The notes beneath the pieces were generated by a model. The model made no database searches, was not told where the DNA came from, and saw only the letters and a program-made list of their open reading frames with translations. From Bacillus massilioanorexius (GTDB taxonomy: Bacteria > Bacillota > Bacilli > Bacillales > DSM-1321), in NCBI RefSeq assembly GCF_902374955.1, contig NZ_CABKRX010000056.1:62001-126000 (forward strand): a stretch of 64,000 bases of DNA, in the 5' to 3' direction. The position numbers and the translations under genes are program-made. Shown here one piece after another: positions 52,545 through 61,440 of this stretch. Each line of letters opens with the position of its first letter. The stretch's first letter is position 1.

Positions 52545-53314
52545 TTCTTCGCTCCTCCCGCTTTTCCAGTTTGTGTTTTCTTCAAATCTGGACCTTTTAT
52601 GAAGTACGTTTGTACAATCATAAAGATATTACCAACTACCCAGTATAATGAAAGTGCTGCTGGAAAATTGATAGCAAATACAACGATCATGATTGGCATT
52701 AACCAAAGCATCATTGCCATTTGTGGATTGTTTTGTTGACCAGCCATCATCATTTTTTGTTGAATAAAAGTTGTTATACCAGCAATAATTGGTAAGATAA
52801 AATACGGATCTTTATCTCCTAAATCAAACCATAGAAAACTATATTGTTTAATTTCTTCTGTACGCATAATTGCGTGATAGAAACCAATTAAAATTGGCAT
52901 TTGTATAATCAGTGGAAAACATCCAGCTAATGGATTTACTCCATGCTTTTGGAATAAAGCCATTGTTTCTTGTTGCAATTTTTGTTGAGTCGCTGCATCT
53001 TTTGATGCGTATTTTTCTTTAAGCTTTTGCATTTCTGGTTGAATTGCTTGCATAGCTTTTGTACTTCTAGTTTGTTTAATCATTAACGGTAAAATCAATA
53101 AACGAATTAAAATCGTAACAACGATAATTCCCGCTCCAAAGCTATTTCCCAATGCATGAGATACAGTAGTGATTAACATCGATAGCGGATATACGATAAA
53201 TTCGTTCCAGAAACCTTCACTCTTAGCATTAATCGGTTGGTTAATTTCTGTACAGCCAGATAATAATGCCATAACAAAAACAAGACCAACTATAAGCAAT
53301 ATTCGCTTTTTCAA
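52541..53314 (-). CDS. yidC: Membrane protein insertase YidC (SpoIIIJ)
   Basis: 257 aa lipoprotein: signal MKKRILLIVGLVFVMALLSG with lipobox LLSGC (Cys21). Five membrane helices follow, with LGNSFGAGIIVVTILIRLLI and LPLMIKQTRSTKAM, the conserved arginine in the first membrane groove and the cytosolic hairpin. Inserts membrane proteins and, in sporulation, supports sigma-G activation. The start is TTG at 53314 behind AAGGAGG. Confidence 0.97.
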   Translation of the reverse strand: MKKRILLIVGLVFVMALLSGCTEINQPINAKSEGFWNEFIVYPLSMLITTVSHALGNSFGAGIIVVTILIRLLILPLMIKQTRSTKAMQAIQPEMQKLKEKYASKDAATQQKLQQETMALFQKHGVNPLAGCFPLIIQMPILIGFYHAIMRTEEIKQYSFLWFDLGDKDPYFILPIIAGITTFIQQKMMMAGQQNNPQMAMMLWLMPIMIVVFAINFPAALSLYWVVGNIFMIVQTYFIKGPDLKKTQTGKAGGAKK

Positions 53315-53513
53315 ACGTTTTTTCCTCCTTATTGCTTGTTTCTATATCGTTAACGGTCACTATCGTTTCCATTAAGCCTATCTTTTTTATTTTAATAGAA
53401 AAGCTTGTCCAAAGAAATATGTATTATAAATAAATCTAGAATGGATTAACTATAAATTATTAATCCATTCTGTATTTCAATATTCATTCATATACCATAG
53501 TTAAAGGAAAAAA

Positions 53514-53876
53514 TTATTCCTTTGTTTTTTTCGGAACATTTTTAAAAGCTTTTCCTCGTTTTAACACATGAATTAAGCTACTCTTTACTTCATGGAAATT
53601 CATATCTGCAGCAGGCTTTCTAGCGATTATGACATAATCATTGCTTCCAAATAAATCATCATGCATTTCTAAAAAAGCCTGGCGAATATATCTTTTAATT
53701 TGATTTCTCGTAACAGCATTTCCAATTTTTTTGCTTACTGATAAACCGATACGAAAATCATCTTGCTGATCTTTAGTCAGAATATAAACAACGAATTGTC
53801 TATTAGCAAATGATTCACCTTTATGAAAAACTTGCTGGAATTCTTCATTTTTTTTAATTCTAAATTTCTTTTTCAT
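53514..53876 (-). CDS. rnpA: Ribonuclease P protein component
   Basis: 120 aa basic protein that binds the RNase P RNA and matures tRNA 5' ends. It has RIKKNEEFQQVFHKGESFAN and the RNR motif VSKKIGNAVTRNQIKRYIRQ, with IIARKPAA. I chose the ATG at 53876 (MKKKFRI) behind AAGGTG; the GTG at 53885 overlaps that site. Confidence 0.97.
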   Translation of the reverse strand: MKKKFRIKKNEEFQQVFHKGESFANRQFVVYILTKDQQDDFRIGLSVSKKIGNAVTRNQIKRYIRQAFLEMHDDLFGSNDYVIIARKPAADMNFHEVKSSLIHVLKRGKAFKNVPKKTKE

Positions 53877-53957
53877 TTTACACACCTTCTAGTCAGTTCA
53901 ATCCACCCGTACTATTAGGTCAAAAAAGGAGCCAGTTCTTTATTAAAACTGAAAAAA

Positions 53958-53981
53958 GACCACTGAGATTTTTCAGTGGCC
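53958..53981 (-). terminator. Hairpin between rpmH and rnpA
   Basis: On the minus strand GGCCACTGA and TCAGTGGTC pair around AAAATC, followed by TTTTTT. Its first base overlaps the rpmH stop. It probably attenuates read-through, giving more rpmH than rnpA message. Confidence 0.75.
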
Positions 53982-54115
53982 TATGCAGATAATACTTTTC
54001 TACCTTTACGACGACGAGCAGCTAACACCTTACGTCCGTTTTTAGTGCTCATACGTGCACGAAAACCATGAACTTTACTGTGTTTACGCTTATTTGGTTG
54101 ATAAGTTCTTTTCAT
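53981..54115 (-). CDS. rpmH: 50S ribosomal protein L34
   Basis: 44 aa, too short for many gene finders but certain: MKRTYQPNKRKHSKVHGFRA, then RMSTKNGRKVLAARRRKGRK and VLSA. GGGAGG precedes the ATG. First gene of the leftward operon from the origin. Highly basic, binds 23S rRNA. Confidence 0.98.
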   Translation of the reverse strand: MKRTYQPNKRKHSKVHGFRARMSTKNGRKVLAARRRKGRKVLSA

Positions 54116-54160
54116 TATATGACACCTCCCTGAGGATTGCAGTTAAAGACAGTCTTTGTA

Positions 54161-54190
54161 ATTATATAGATGAATGATAGAAAATGTCAA
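54161..54190 (-). promoter_or_regulatory. Promoter of the rpmH operon
   Basis: Perfect TTGACA (54185-54190) and TATAAT (54161-54166) on the minus strand, spaced by 18 nt, about 45 nt before rpmH. Confidence 0.8.
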
Positions 54191-54393
54191 CTCTAAATAG
54201 AAAACATATCTCTTCATTGATAATTCCTCCATACATTCTACCTTACATTTCGACAAATATCTATAAAAATAAATATTCGTTTTAAAAAACGGGAGTAAAT
54301 TATTTTTTCTTCACTCATCATCTTGTCTTTAACTGTTTTCCAAAAAATAATTATGAGATCTCATATACCACTTTTTTTACCTATAATTCTGCT

Positions 54394-54655
54394 TGTGGAT
54401 AGTTTTTTTGACAAATTTTCATTATCCACAACAGTATTAGACAAGTTTTGCACATGTTAAACCCTGTGCATAAAAAAATATCCTCAAACATTTGATATGT
54501 GGATAACTTATAATAAACATTGCAACAGCCTGAGTTTTTTGATATTATATTTATGTTTTCACTCTGGATAACATTTATCCACAAATCTACTTGTCCACAT
54601 TCTGTGGATAAACTGTGGATAGTTATTTACAGGTGTTTATAAATAGTTATCCACA
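54394..54655. other. oriC, DnaA-box cluster upstream of dnaA
   Basis: Perfect boxes: TTATCCACA at 54422, 54575 and 54647 (plus), TGTGCATAA at 54465, TGTGGATAA at 54498 and 54603 (minus). One-mismatch boxes: 54394 (TGTGGATAG), 54563 (TCTGGATAA), 54591 (TTGTCCACA) and 54614 (TGTGGATAG). The array separates the divergent rpmH and dnaA and corresponds to the incA/B half of the bipartite Bacillus origin. DnaA also represses its own gene through such boxes. The 54656-54911 leader of dnaA is AT-rich. Confidence 0.9.
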
Positions 54656-54911
54656 TCAAGTGGATTATGTCGAAAACCTACTTTTGTTCTTATATATATA
54701 GTTTATACACAGTAACAATGGCTACTTTTAAAAATGATACCTTTTATCTTATGAATGAAAAGCAGATTTCATTCTCCTTTTGCATGATTTTTTTACAAAA
54801 GGTTTTTATCATTTTTACCGTAAATGAAACAAATTATTCTTTAATTTATTAGAATTAAAACCATTTATGTATAAAAAACTAAGGAAAACTTAATACAAAG
54901 GAGGGATTGCT

Positions 54912-56264
54912 ATGGAAAATATCGATGAGCTTTGGGACAAGGTATTGGTCGAAATGGAGAAAAAGGTTAGCAAACCTAGTTATGAAACTTGGTTAAAATC
55001 TACAAAAGCCTCTTCTTTACAAGGAAACACCTTGATTATTACGGCTCCAAATGAATTTGCAAGAGATTGGCTAGAAGAAAGATATACTCATCTTATTTCT
55101 AGTGTCTTATATGAAGTAATCGGAGAAGAATTACTAGTAAAATTTATTATTCCTCAAAATCAAAATAATGTAGATTCGGATATCATTGATGCACTAGGAA
55201 AGAAAGAAAAAAAACGTGATGATGATAATAATGATTATCCGCAGCACATGTTAAATAATAAAAATACTTTTGATACCTTTGTAATTGGTTCCGGAAACCG
55301 TTTTGCACATGCCGCATCATTAGCTGTAGCTGAAGCACCGGCCAAAGCTTATAATCCTCTTTTTATTTATGGAGGCGTTGGATTAGGTAAAACACACTTA
55401 ATGCATGCTATAGGACATTATGTTTTGGAGCATAATCCTTCAGCAAAAGTGGTTTATTTATCCTCAGAAAAGTTCACAAATGAGTTTATTAATTCCATTC
55501 GTGATAATAAAGCTGTTGAGTTTCGTAATAAATATCGAAAAGTAGATGTTTTACTCATAGATGATATTCAGTTTCTTGCTGGAAAAGAATCTACTCAAGA
55601 AGAATTTTTCCATACATTTAATACACTGCATGAAGAAAGTAAACAAATTGTTATTTCAAGTGATCGACCTCCAAAAGAAATTCCGACTCTTGAAGACCGA
55701 TTGCGTTCTAGATTTGAATGGGGTCTTATTACAGATATTACTCCACCAGATTTAGAAACACGGATTGCTATTTTAAGAAAGAAAGCGAAAGCAGAAGGAT
55801 TAGATATCCCGAACGAAGTAATGCTATATATTGCAAATCAAATTGATTCAAATATTCGAGAACTTGAAGGAGCATTAATACGTGTTGTTGCTTATTCTTC
55901 GTTAATAAACAAAGATATTAATGCTGATTTAGCAGCAGAGGCATTAAAAGATATCATTCCTAGTGCAAAACCAAAAATAATTACGATTTATGAAATTCAA
56001 AAAGCTGTTGGAGAGCAATTTAATGTAAAACTTGATGATTTTAAAGCAAAGAAAAGAACGAAATCCGTTGCTTTTCCTAGACAAATTGCTATGTATTTAT
56101 CTAGAGAACTTACTGACTCATCATTACCTAAAATAGGCGATGAGTTTGGAGGTAGAGATCATACAACTGTTATTCATGCACACGAAAAAATTTCTAAGTT
56201 AGTAGAAGTTGATTCTCAATTACAACAGCATATTAAAGAAATTAATAATCGTCTTAAAATGTAG
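54912..56264 (+). CDS. dnaA: Chromosomal replication initiator DnaA
   Basis: 450 aa. Domain I (about 1-80) binds partners such as SirA. A charged linker (KKEKKRDDDNNDYPQH) is followed by the AAA+ domain III with Walker A GGVGLGKTHL, Walker B VLLIDDIQFLAG and sensor 2. Domain IV ends with the DNA-binding signature GGRDHTTVIHAHEKIS. GGAGGG precedes the ATG. Boxes on both sides of the gene form the origin. Confidence 0.98.
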   Translation: MENIDELWDKVLVEMEKKVSKPSYETWLKSTKASSLQGNTLIITAPNEFARDWLEERYTHLISSVLYEVIGEELLVKFIIPQNQNNVDSDIIDALGKKEKKRDDDNNDYPQHMLNNKNTFDTFVIGSGNRFAHAASLAVAEAPAKAYNPLFIYGGVGLGKTHLMHAIGHYVLEHNPSAKVVYLSSEKFTNEFINSIRDNKAVEFRNKYRKVDVLLIDDIQFLAGKESTQEEFFHTFNTLHEESKQIVISSDRPPKEIPTLEDRLRSRFEWGLITDITPPDLETRIAILRKKAKAEGLDIPNEVMLYIANQIDSNIRELEGALIRVVAYSSLINKDINADLAAEALKDIIPSAKPKIITIYEIQKAVGEQFNVKLDDFKAKKRTKSVAFPRQIAMYLSRELTDSSLPKIGDEFGGRDHTTVIHAHEKISKLVEVDSQLQQHIKEINNRLKM

Positions 56265-56297
56265 TAATACTGAATTCTGTTGATAACAAATAGATGC

Positions 56298-56361
56298 TTA
56301 TACACAGTCTGTCCACATGTGGATAGACTGTTTTTCCTTAGAGTTTCACAAGTTATCCACA
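56298..56361. other. oriC, DnaA-box cluster between dnaA and dnaN
   Basis: TTATACACA at 56298-56306 and TTATCCACA at 56353-56361 are perfect. TGTGGATAG at 56318-56326 has one mismatch. These two perfect boxes correspond to those that load DnaA next to the unwinding element in the incC half. Confidence 0.85.
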
Positions 56362-56420
56362 AATCCACAGGCCCTATTATTACTATTACTATTTTTTTAA
56401 AAACATAATTATAAGATTCT
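56362..56420. other. oriC DNA-unwinding element with DnaA-trio-like repeats
   Basis: After the last DnaA box come a GC-rich ATCCACAGGCCC and then TATTATTACTATTACTATTT followed by a run of Ts and As. The repeated TAG-type triplets on the complementary strand (3'-GAT/AAT-5') match the DnaA-trio arrangement described for B. subtilis oriC, where DnaA assembles on one strand. The AT-rich stretch to about 56420 would open first. Confidence 0.8.
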
Positions 56421-56442
56421 CTAATTTATAAGGAGGCCCATT

Positions 56443-57576
56443 ATGAAATTTATTATTCAAAGAGATCGACTTGTTCAAAGTGTACAAGATGTTATGAAAG
56501 CAGTCGCATCTAGAACAACTATTCCTATTTTGACAGGTATAAAAATAACAGCATCTCATGAAGGTGTTACATTAACAGGTAGTGATTCAGATATTTCTAT
56601 TGAATCTTTTATTCCACTAGAAGAAGAAGGAAATGAGTTAGTTGATGTAAAAGTAACAGGTAGTATTGTGCTACAAGCGAAATACTTCAATGAAATTGTT
56701 AAAAAATTACCACTAGATGATGTCGAAATTAGTATTGAAAATGGGTTCCAAACGATTATTCGATCAGGTAAAGCTGAATTTAATTTAAATGGTTTAGATC
56801 CTGAAGAATATCCACATCTTCCTCAAATCGAAGAAGAAAACATAATTAGTATTCCAACAGATTTATTAAAAACATTAATTAGACAAACTGTTTACGCAGT
56901 GTCCACGTCAGAAACACGACCTATCTTGACAGGTGTCAACTGGAAGGTTGAAAACGGAGATATCATCTGTACTGCAACAGATAGTCATCGATTATCATTA
57001 CGTAAAGCTAAGGTACAATCTAATACGACTGAAAGTTATAATGTGGTGATTCCAGGAAAAAGTTTAACGGAATTAAGTAAAATTCTTGATGATTCTCAAG
57101 ATCTAGTTAATATCGTTATTACAACTAATCAAGTTCTATTTAAGGCAAAACATTTATTATTTTTCTCAAGATTGTTAGAAGGAAATTACCCTGATACTTC
57201 TCGATTAATTCCATCAGAAAGTAAAACGGATATTACTCTAAACACAAAAGAGTTTTTACAATCAATCGTTCGTGCATCATTACTAGGTGAAGGTAAAAAT
57301 AATATTGTAAAATTGTCGACAATCGACCAATCTGGAGTAGAAATTTCTTCTAATATTCCTGAAATAGGAAAGGTTGTTGAAGAAGTTCGAGCAGAGCGCA
57401 TCGAAGGAGAAGATTTAAAAATTTCGTTTAACGCTAAATTTATGATGGATGCTTTAAGAGCGTTAGAAGGAACAGATATACAAGTTAGTTTCACTGGAGC
57501 GATGAGACCATTTGTTATTAAATCTGAAAATGATGATACAATGTTGCAACTTATTCTTCCTGTAAGAACATACTAA
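56443..57576 (+). CDS. dnaN: DNA polymerase III beta clamp
   Basis: 377 aa sliding clamp, three similar domains of about 125 residues. It begins MKFIIQRDRLVQSVQDVMKA and ends LQLILPVRTY, as usual. AAGGAGG precedes the ATG. It lies 178 nt after dnaA, with the unwinding element in between. Confidence 0.98.
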   Translation: MKFIIQRDRLVQSVQDVMKAVASRTTIPILTGIKITASHEGVTLTGSDSDISIESFIPLEEEGNELVDVKVTGSIVLQAKYFNEIVKKLPLDDVEISIENGFQTIIRSGKAEFNLNGLDPEEYPHLPQIEEENIISIPTDLLKTLIRQTVYAVSTSETRPILTGVNWKVENGDIICTATDSHRLSLRKAKVQSNTTESYNVVIPGKSLTELSKILDDSQDLVNIVITTNQVLFKAKHLLFFSRLLEGNYPDTSRLIPSESKTDITLNTKEFLQSIVRASLLGEGKNNIVKLSTIDQSGVEISSNIPEIGKVVEEVRAERIEGEDLKISFNAKFMMDALRALEGTDIQVSFTGAMRPFVIKSENDDTMLQLILPVRTY

Positions 57577-57580
57577 AATA

Positions 57581-57612
57581 AAAAGCTGTTAGTACTTACT
57601 AACAGCTTTTTT
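57581..57612 (+). terminator. Terminator after dnaN
   Basis: AAAAGCTGTTAGTA and TACTAACAGCTTTT form a perfect 14-bp stem with a 2-nt loop and T-run; the actual fold has a slightly larger loop. Confidence 0.9.
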
Positions 57613-57712
57613 ACTAGCTAAGGAAGTATAAATAAAGAGTTTCCTTTGTGTATTGAGCTATGTTTTAGTAAAATGAAGTACTAGAGACGATAAAGAAAGA
57701 GTGTATGTATTT

Positions 57713-57931
57713 ATGAAAAACATCTCAATTTCAACTGAATATATTACGTTAGGTCAGTTTTTACAAGTTGCGGATATTATTGATAGCGGTGGCATGGCTA
57801 AATGGTTTTTAAGTGAGCATGAAGTTTTTGTTAATGGAGAACTAGATGTTCGAAGAGGGCGAAAACTGCGAAATAATGATATGATAGAGATACCTGAATT
57901 CGGTAAGTTTCTTATAACTGGAGTAAAGTAA
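57713..57931 (+). CDS. rlbA: S4-domain RNA-binding protein RlbA (YaaA)
   Basis: 72 aa. S4-like domain: EYITLGQFLQVADIIDSGGM, AKWFLSEHEVFVNGE and VRRGRKLRNNDMIEI. Thought to be linked to ribosome assembly. The ATG at 57713 gives the usual MKNISISTE start; a GTG at 57701 is an alternative. 13 nt before recF, so co-transcribed. Confidence 0.9.
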   Translation: MKNISISTEYITLGQFLQVADIIDSGGMAKWFLSEHEVFVNGELDVRRGRKLRNNDMIEIPEFGKFLITGVK

Positions 57932-57944
57932 AGGAAACGATTTT

Positions 57945-59063
57945 ATGTATATTGAATCACTAAAAGTGAAGAACTATAGAAATTATGATTCATTAGAAAT
58001 AAATTTTGAAAATAAAGTGAATGTTATTTTGGGTGAGAATGCTCAAGGTAAAACAAACATTATGGAATCTATTTATGTTTTAGCTATGGCTAAATCTCAT
58101 CGAACAACAAATGACAAAGATCTTATTCGTTGGGATCAAGAGTATGCTAAAATAGAAGGTAGAATTCATAAAAGAAATACAACTGTCCCCCTAGAATTAA
58201 TTATTTCTAAAAAAGGCAAAAAAGCAAAGTGCAACCATATCGAGCAGCAACGTTTAAGTCAGTATGTTGGGAATATGAATATTGTTATGTTTGCTCCAGA
58301 AGATTTAAATCTTGTAAAAGGGAGTCCACAAACGAGAAGACGTTTCATAGATATGGAGATTGGACAAGTATCCCCAATTTATTTATATGAGTACACCCAA
58401 TTTCAAAAAATATTACAACAAAGAAATCATTACTTAAAAATGCTGCAAACAAAGAAACAAACGGACTTGGCAATGCTGGATATCCTAACTGAACAGTTTA
58501 TTCAGTATGCAGTTAAGATCATTGAGAAGAGATTTCAATTTCTTTCACTTCTTCAAAAGTGGGCAGAACCAATTCACAAAGGAATATCACGAAATTTAGA
58601 GACTTTACAAATTCGTTATAAACCCTCTGTAGATGTATCAGAATCAATGGATTTGTCGAAAATAGTTGAAGAATACAAAGAAAAATTTGTTAAAATAAAA
58701 CAGAGAGAGATAGATCGTGGTGTTTCTCTATTTGGGCCTCATCGTGATGATTTGGTTTTTATGGTTAATGACAGAGATGTACAAACCTTTGGATCACAAG
58801 GACAACAAAGAACAACGGCTTTATCGCTAAAATTGGCTGAGATTGAACTAATTCATTCTGAAATTGGAGAATATCCCATTTTATTATTAGATGATGTGTT
58901 ATCAGAGTTAGATGATTACCGACAATCGCATCTTCTAAACACCATTCAGGGAAAAGTTCAAACGTTTGTCACAACAACTAGCGTAGAAGGTATAGATCAT
59001 ATAACCTTACAAGAAGCATCTACATTTGAAGTTGTCCATGGAAGTATGAAGCAAGTGAAATAG
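57945..59063 (+). CDS. recF: DNA repair and replication protein RecF
   Basis: 372 aa SMC-like ATPase that loads RecA at gaps. Walker A GENAQGKTNIMESIY, signature FGSQGQQRTTALSLKL, Walker B LLLDDVLSELD. AAAGGA precedes the ATG. It follows rlbA and precedes remB in the classical order. Confidence 0.97.
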   Translation: MYIESLKVKNYRNYDSLEINFENKVNVILGENAQGKTNIMESIYVLAMAKSHRTTNDKDLIRWDQEYAKIEGRIHKRNTTVPLELIISKKGKKAKCNHIEQQRLSQYVGNMNIVMFAPEDLNLVKGSPQTRRRFIDMEIGQVSPIYLYEYTQFQKILQQRNHYLKMLQTKKQTDLAMLDILTEQFIQYAVKIIEKRFQFLSLLQKWAEPIHKGISRNLETLQIRYKPSVDVSESMDLSKIVEEYKEKFVKIKQREIDRGVSLFGPHRDDLVFMVNDRDVQTFGSQGQQRTTALSLKLAEIELIHSEIGEYPILLLDDVLSELDDYRQSHLLNTIQGKVQTFVTTTSVEGIDHITLQEASTFEVVHGSMKQVK

Positions 59064-59073
59064 AGGTGAAATG

Positions 59074-59316
59074 ATGTACATCAAAATTGGTAGGGATGAG
59101 GTTGTTAAATCTAAAGATTTAATTGCAGTGTTGGACCATCAAAGCATTGAAGGTTCAGGAATTACAAAGGAATTTGTCGAAGCTTCTACCGATTTCTTAA
59201 TACATAAAGAAATGGAATCATATAAATCAATTGTAATTACAACAGATAAAGTATATTTTTCTACTCTTTCTTCTGCTACACTATTGCAGCGTTCTAATAA
59301 AAGCTTAGAAAAATAA
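59074..59316 (+). CDS. remB: Extracellular matrix regulator RemB (YaaB, DUF370)
   Basis: 80 aa. It starts MYIKIGRDEVVKSKDLIAVL and contains SIVITTDKVYFSTLSSATLL, matching the DUF370 protein RemB, a helper of the RemA matrix regulator. AGAGGTGAA lies before two tandem ATGs; the second at 59074 has better spacing. Lies between recF and gyrB as in B. subtilis. Confidence 0.9.
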   Translation: MYIKIGRDEVVKSKDLIAVLDHQSIEGSGITKEFVEASTDFLIHKEMESYKSIVITTDKVYFSTLSSATLLQRSNKSLEK

Positions 59317-59384
59317 ATTATCCAATTAGTGATATGTAAGCAATCTCACAGTGTATTTCAAATAAAAAGTGCAGGTGATACGGA

Positions 59385-61313
59385 TTGACAATGGATCAAA
59401 AAACAGATCAAATTGAAAATTATGATGCGAATCAGATACAAGTATTAGAAGGTCTTGAAGCGGTTCGAAAACGCCCAGGAATGTATATTGGTTCAACAAG
59501 TGAAAAAGGACTTCATCATCTAGTTTGGGAGATTGTTGATAATAGTATAGATGAGGCATTAGCCGGATTTTGTGATCATATCGAGGTCATCATTGAAAGT
59601 GATAATAGCATCACTGTAAAAGATAATGGACGAGGTATACCAGTCGGCATTCAAGAAAAAATGGGTCGACCAGCAGTTGAGGTTATTTTAACGGTTCTCC
59701 ATGCTGGTGGGAAATTTGGTGGCGGAGGCTACAAAGTTTCTGGAGGATTGCATGGTGTAGGTGCTTCTGTTGTAAATGCATTATCAACAGAATTAGAAGT
59801 TTTCGTTCATCGTGATGGTAAGATACATTATCAAAAATATGAAAAAGGTGTTCCTTGTGCAGACCTGAAAGTAATTGGAGAAACAGATACTAATGGTACA
59901 ACTATTCATTTCTGTCCAGATGGTGAAATCTTTACGGAAACGTTAGAGTACAATTATGATACTTTAGCTACACGTCTTCGTGAACTAGCGTTCTTAAACC
60001 GAAATATTAAAATTTCAATTAAGGATGATCGTGAACAAAAACGTTCGAATGAATATCACTATGAAGGCGGTATTACTTCATATGTTGAACATTTAAATCG
60101 TTCAAAAGAGGTCCTTCATGAAGAGCCAATCTCTATTATGGGTGAACGTGATGGTATAACAGTAGAAGTAGCGTTACAGTATAACGATGGATATACAAGT
60201 AATATTTACTCTTTTGCTAACAATATCCACACATATGAAGGTGGAACCCATGAAGCTGGTTTTAAATCTGCTTTAACTAGGGTTATCAATGATTATGCTC
60301 GTAAACAAGGTTTAATTAAAGAGAATGATCCGAACCTTTCTGGTGACGATGTTAGAGAAGGATTAACTGGAATAATATCAGTAAAGCATCCTGATCCTCA
60401 GTTTGAGGGACAAACGAAAACAAAGCTAGGTAATACCGAAGCAAGAACAATTACTGATTCTATTCTTTCTGAAAAACTCGAAAAATTTATGCTTGAGAAT
60501 CCTGCGGTAGGAAGAAAAATTGTCGAAAAAGGATTAATGGCGGCTAGAGCTAGAATGGCTGCTAAAAAAGCGAGAGAATTAACTCGTAGAAAATCAGCAT
60601 TAGAGGTTTCAAGTCTTCCTGGAAAATTAGCAGATTGTTCATCAAAAGATGCATCCATTAGTGAACTCTATATCGTTGAGGGTGATTCAGCGGGAGGATC
60701 AGCAAAACAAGGAAGAGATCGTCACTTTCAAGCTATCCTACCTCTAAAGGGTAAAATTTTAAACGTTGAAAAAGCAAGACTAGACAAGATTTTATCGAAC
60801 CTTGAGATTCGAACTATCATTACTGCATTAGGTACAGGAATTGGAGAGGAATTTGATATTACGAAGGCCCGCTATCATAAAATTGTAATTATGACTGATG
60901 CCGATGTAGATGGTGCGCATATCCGTACATTGCTACTAACATTCTTCTATCGATACATGCGTAGCTTGATTGAACACGGTTATATTTATATTGCTCAACC
61001 GCCATTATATAAAATTTCACAAGGTAAAAAAATTGATTATGCTTATAATGATAAACAATTAGAAGAGATAATTAATTCATTACCAGAACAACCAAAACCA
61101 AATATTCAAAGATATAAAGGTCTAGGAGAAATGAATCCTGAACAGCTTTGGGAAACTACAATGGATCCTGAGAATCGAACATTACTGCAAGTAGCATTGA
61201 AAGATGCGATTGAAGCAGATGAAACGTTTGAAATTTTAATGGGTGATAAAGTAGAACCTAGAAGAAACTTTATCGAAGAAAATGCAGTATATGTAAAGAA
61301 TCTTGATATATAA
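59385..61313 (+). CDS. gyrB: DNA gyrase subunit B
   Basis: 642 aa. GHKL ATPase domain (WEIVDNSIDEALAG, DNGRGIPV, GGLHGVGASVVNAL), transducer and TOPRIM domain (YIVEGDSAGGSAKQGRDRH, IMTDADVDGAHI), ending RNFIEENAVYVKNLDI. I keep the TTG at 59385 because AGGTGA is 6 nt upstream; the ATG at 59391 is the alternative. With GyrA it introduces negative supercoils. Confidence 0.97.
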   Translation: MTMDQKTDQIENYDANQIQVLEGLEAVRKRPGMYIGSTSEKGLHHLVWEIVDNSIDEALAGFCDHIEVIIESDNSITVKDNGRGIPVGIQEKMGRPAVEVILTVLHAGGKFGGGGYKVSGGLHGVGASVVNALSTELEVFVHRDGKIHYQKYEKGVPCADLKVIGETDTNGTTIHFCPDGEIFTETLEYNYDTLATRLRELAFLNRNIKISIKDDREQKRSNEYHYEGGITSYVEHLNRSKEVLHEEPISIMGERDGITVEVALQYNDGYTSNIYSFANNIHTYEGGTHEAGFKSALTRVINDYARKQGLIKENDPNLSGDDVREGLTGIISVKHPDPQFEGQTKTKLGNTEARTITDSILSEKLEKFMLENPAVGRKIVEKGLMAARARMAAKKARELTRRKSALEVSSLPGKLADCSSKDASISELYIVEGDSAGGSAKQGRDRHFQAILPLKGKILNVEKARLDKILSNLEIRTIITALGTGIGEEFDITKARYHKIVIMTDADVDGAHIRTLLLTFFYRYMRSLIEHGYIYIAQPPLYKISQGKKIDYAYNDKQLEEIINSLPEQPKPNIQRYKGLGEMNPEQLWETTMDPENRTLLQVALKDAIEADETFEILMGDKVEPRRNFIEENAVYVKNLDI

Positions 61314-61319
61314 AGGAAG

Positions 61320-61351
61320 CAGGATAGAATGACAGATCTATCCTGTCTTTT
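61320..61351 (+). terminator. Hairpin after gyrB
   Basis: CAGGATAGA and TCTATCCTG form a perfect 9-bp stem, followed by TCTTTT. It lies 7 nt past the gyrB stop, so gyrA may be partly uncoupled from gyrB. Confidence 0.7.
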
Positions 61352-61355
61352 ACAT

Positions 61356-61425
61356 AATAAGTAAAATAATAAATAAGCAAATGCTTTGAAAATAAGTAAA
61401 ATAATAAATAAGCAAATGCTTTGAA
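61356..61425 (+). repeat. Exact 35-nt tandem duplication upstream of gyrA
   Basis: 61356-61390 and 61391-61425 are identical, each starting AATAAGTAAAATAATAAATA and ending GCAAATGCTTTGAA. The second copy ends just before the AAGGAGG ribosome binding site of gyrA. Each copy contains a small AGCAAATGCT palindrome. Confidence 0.95.
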
Positions 61426-61440
61426 AAGGAGGTTTTCTCC

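Noticed and set aside
57186..57494. 102-codon minus-strand frame inside dnaN
   Set aside because: Antisense shadow of dnaN.
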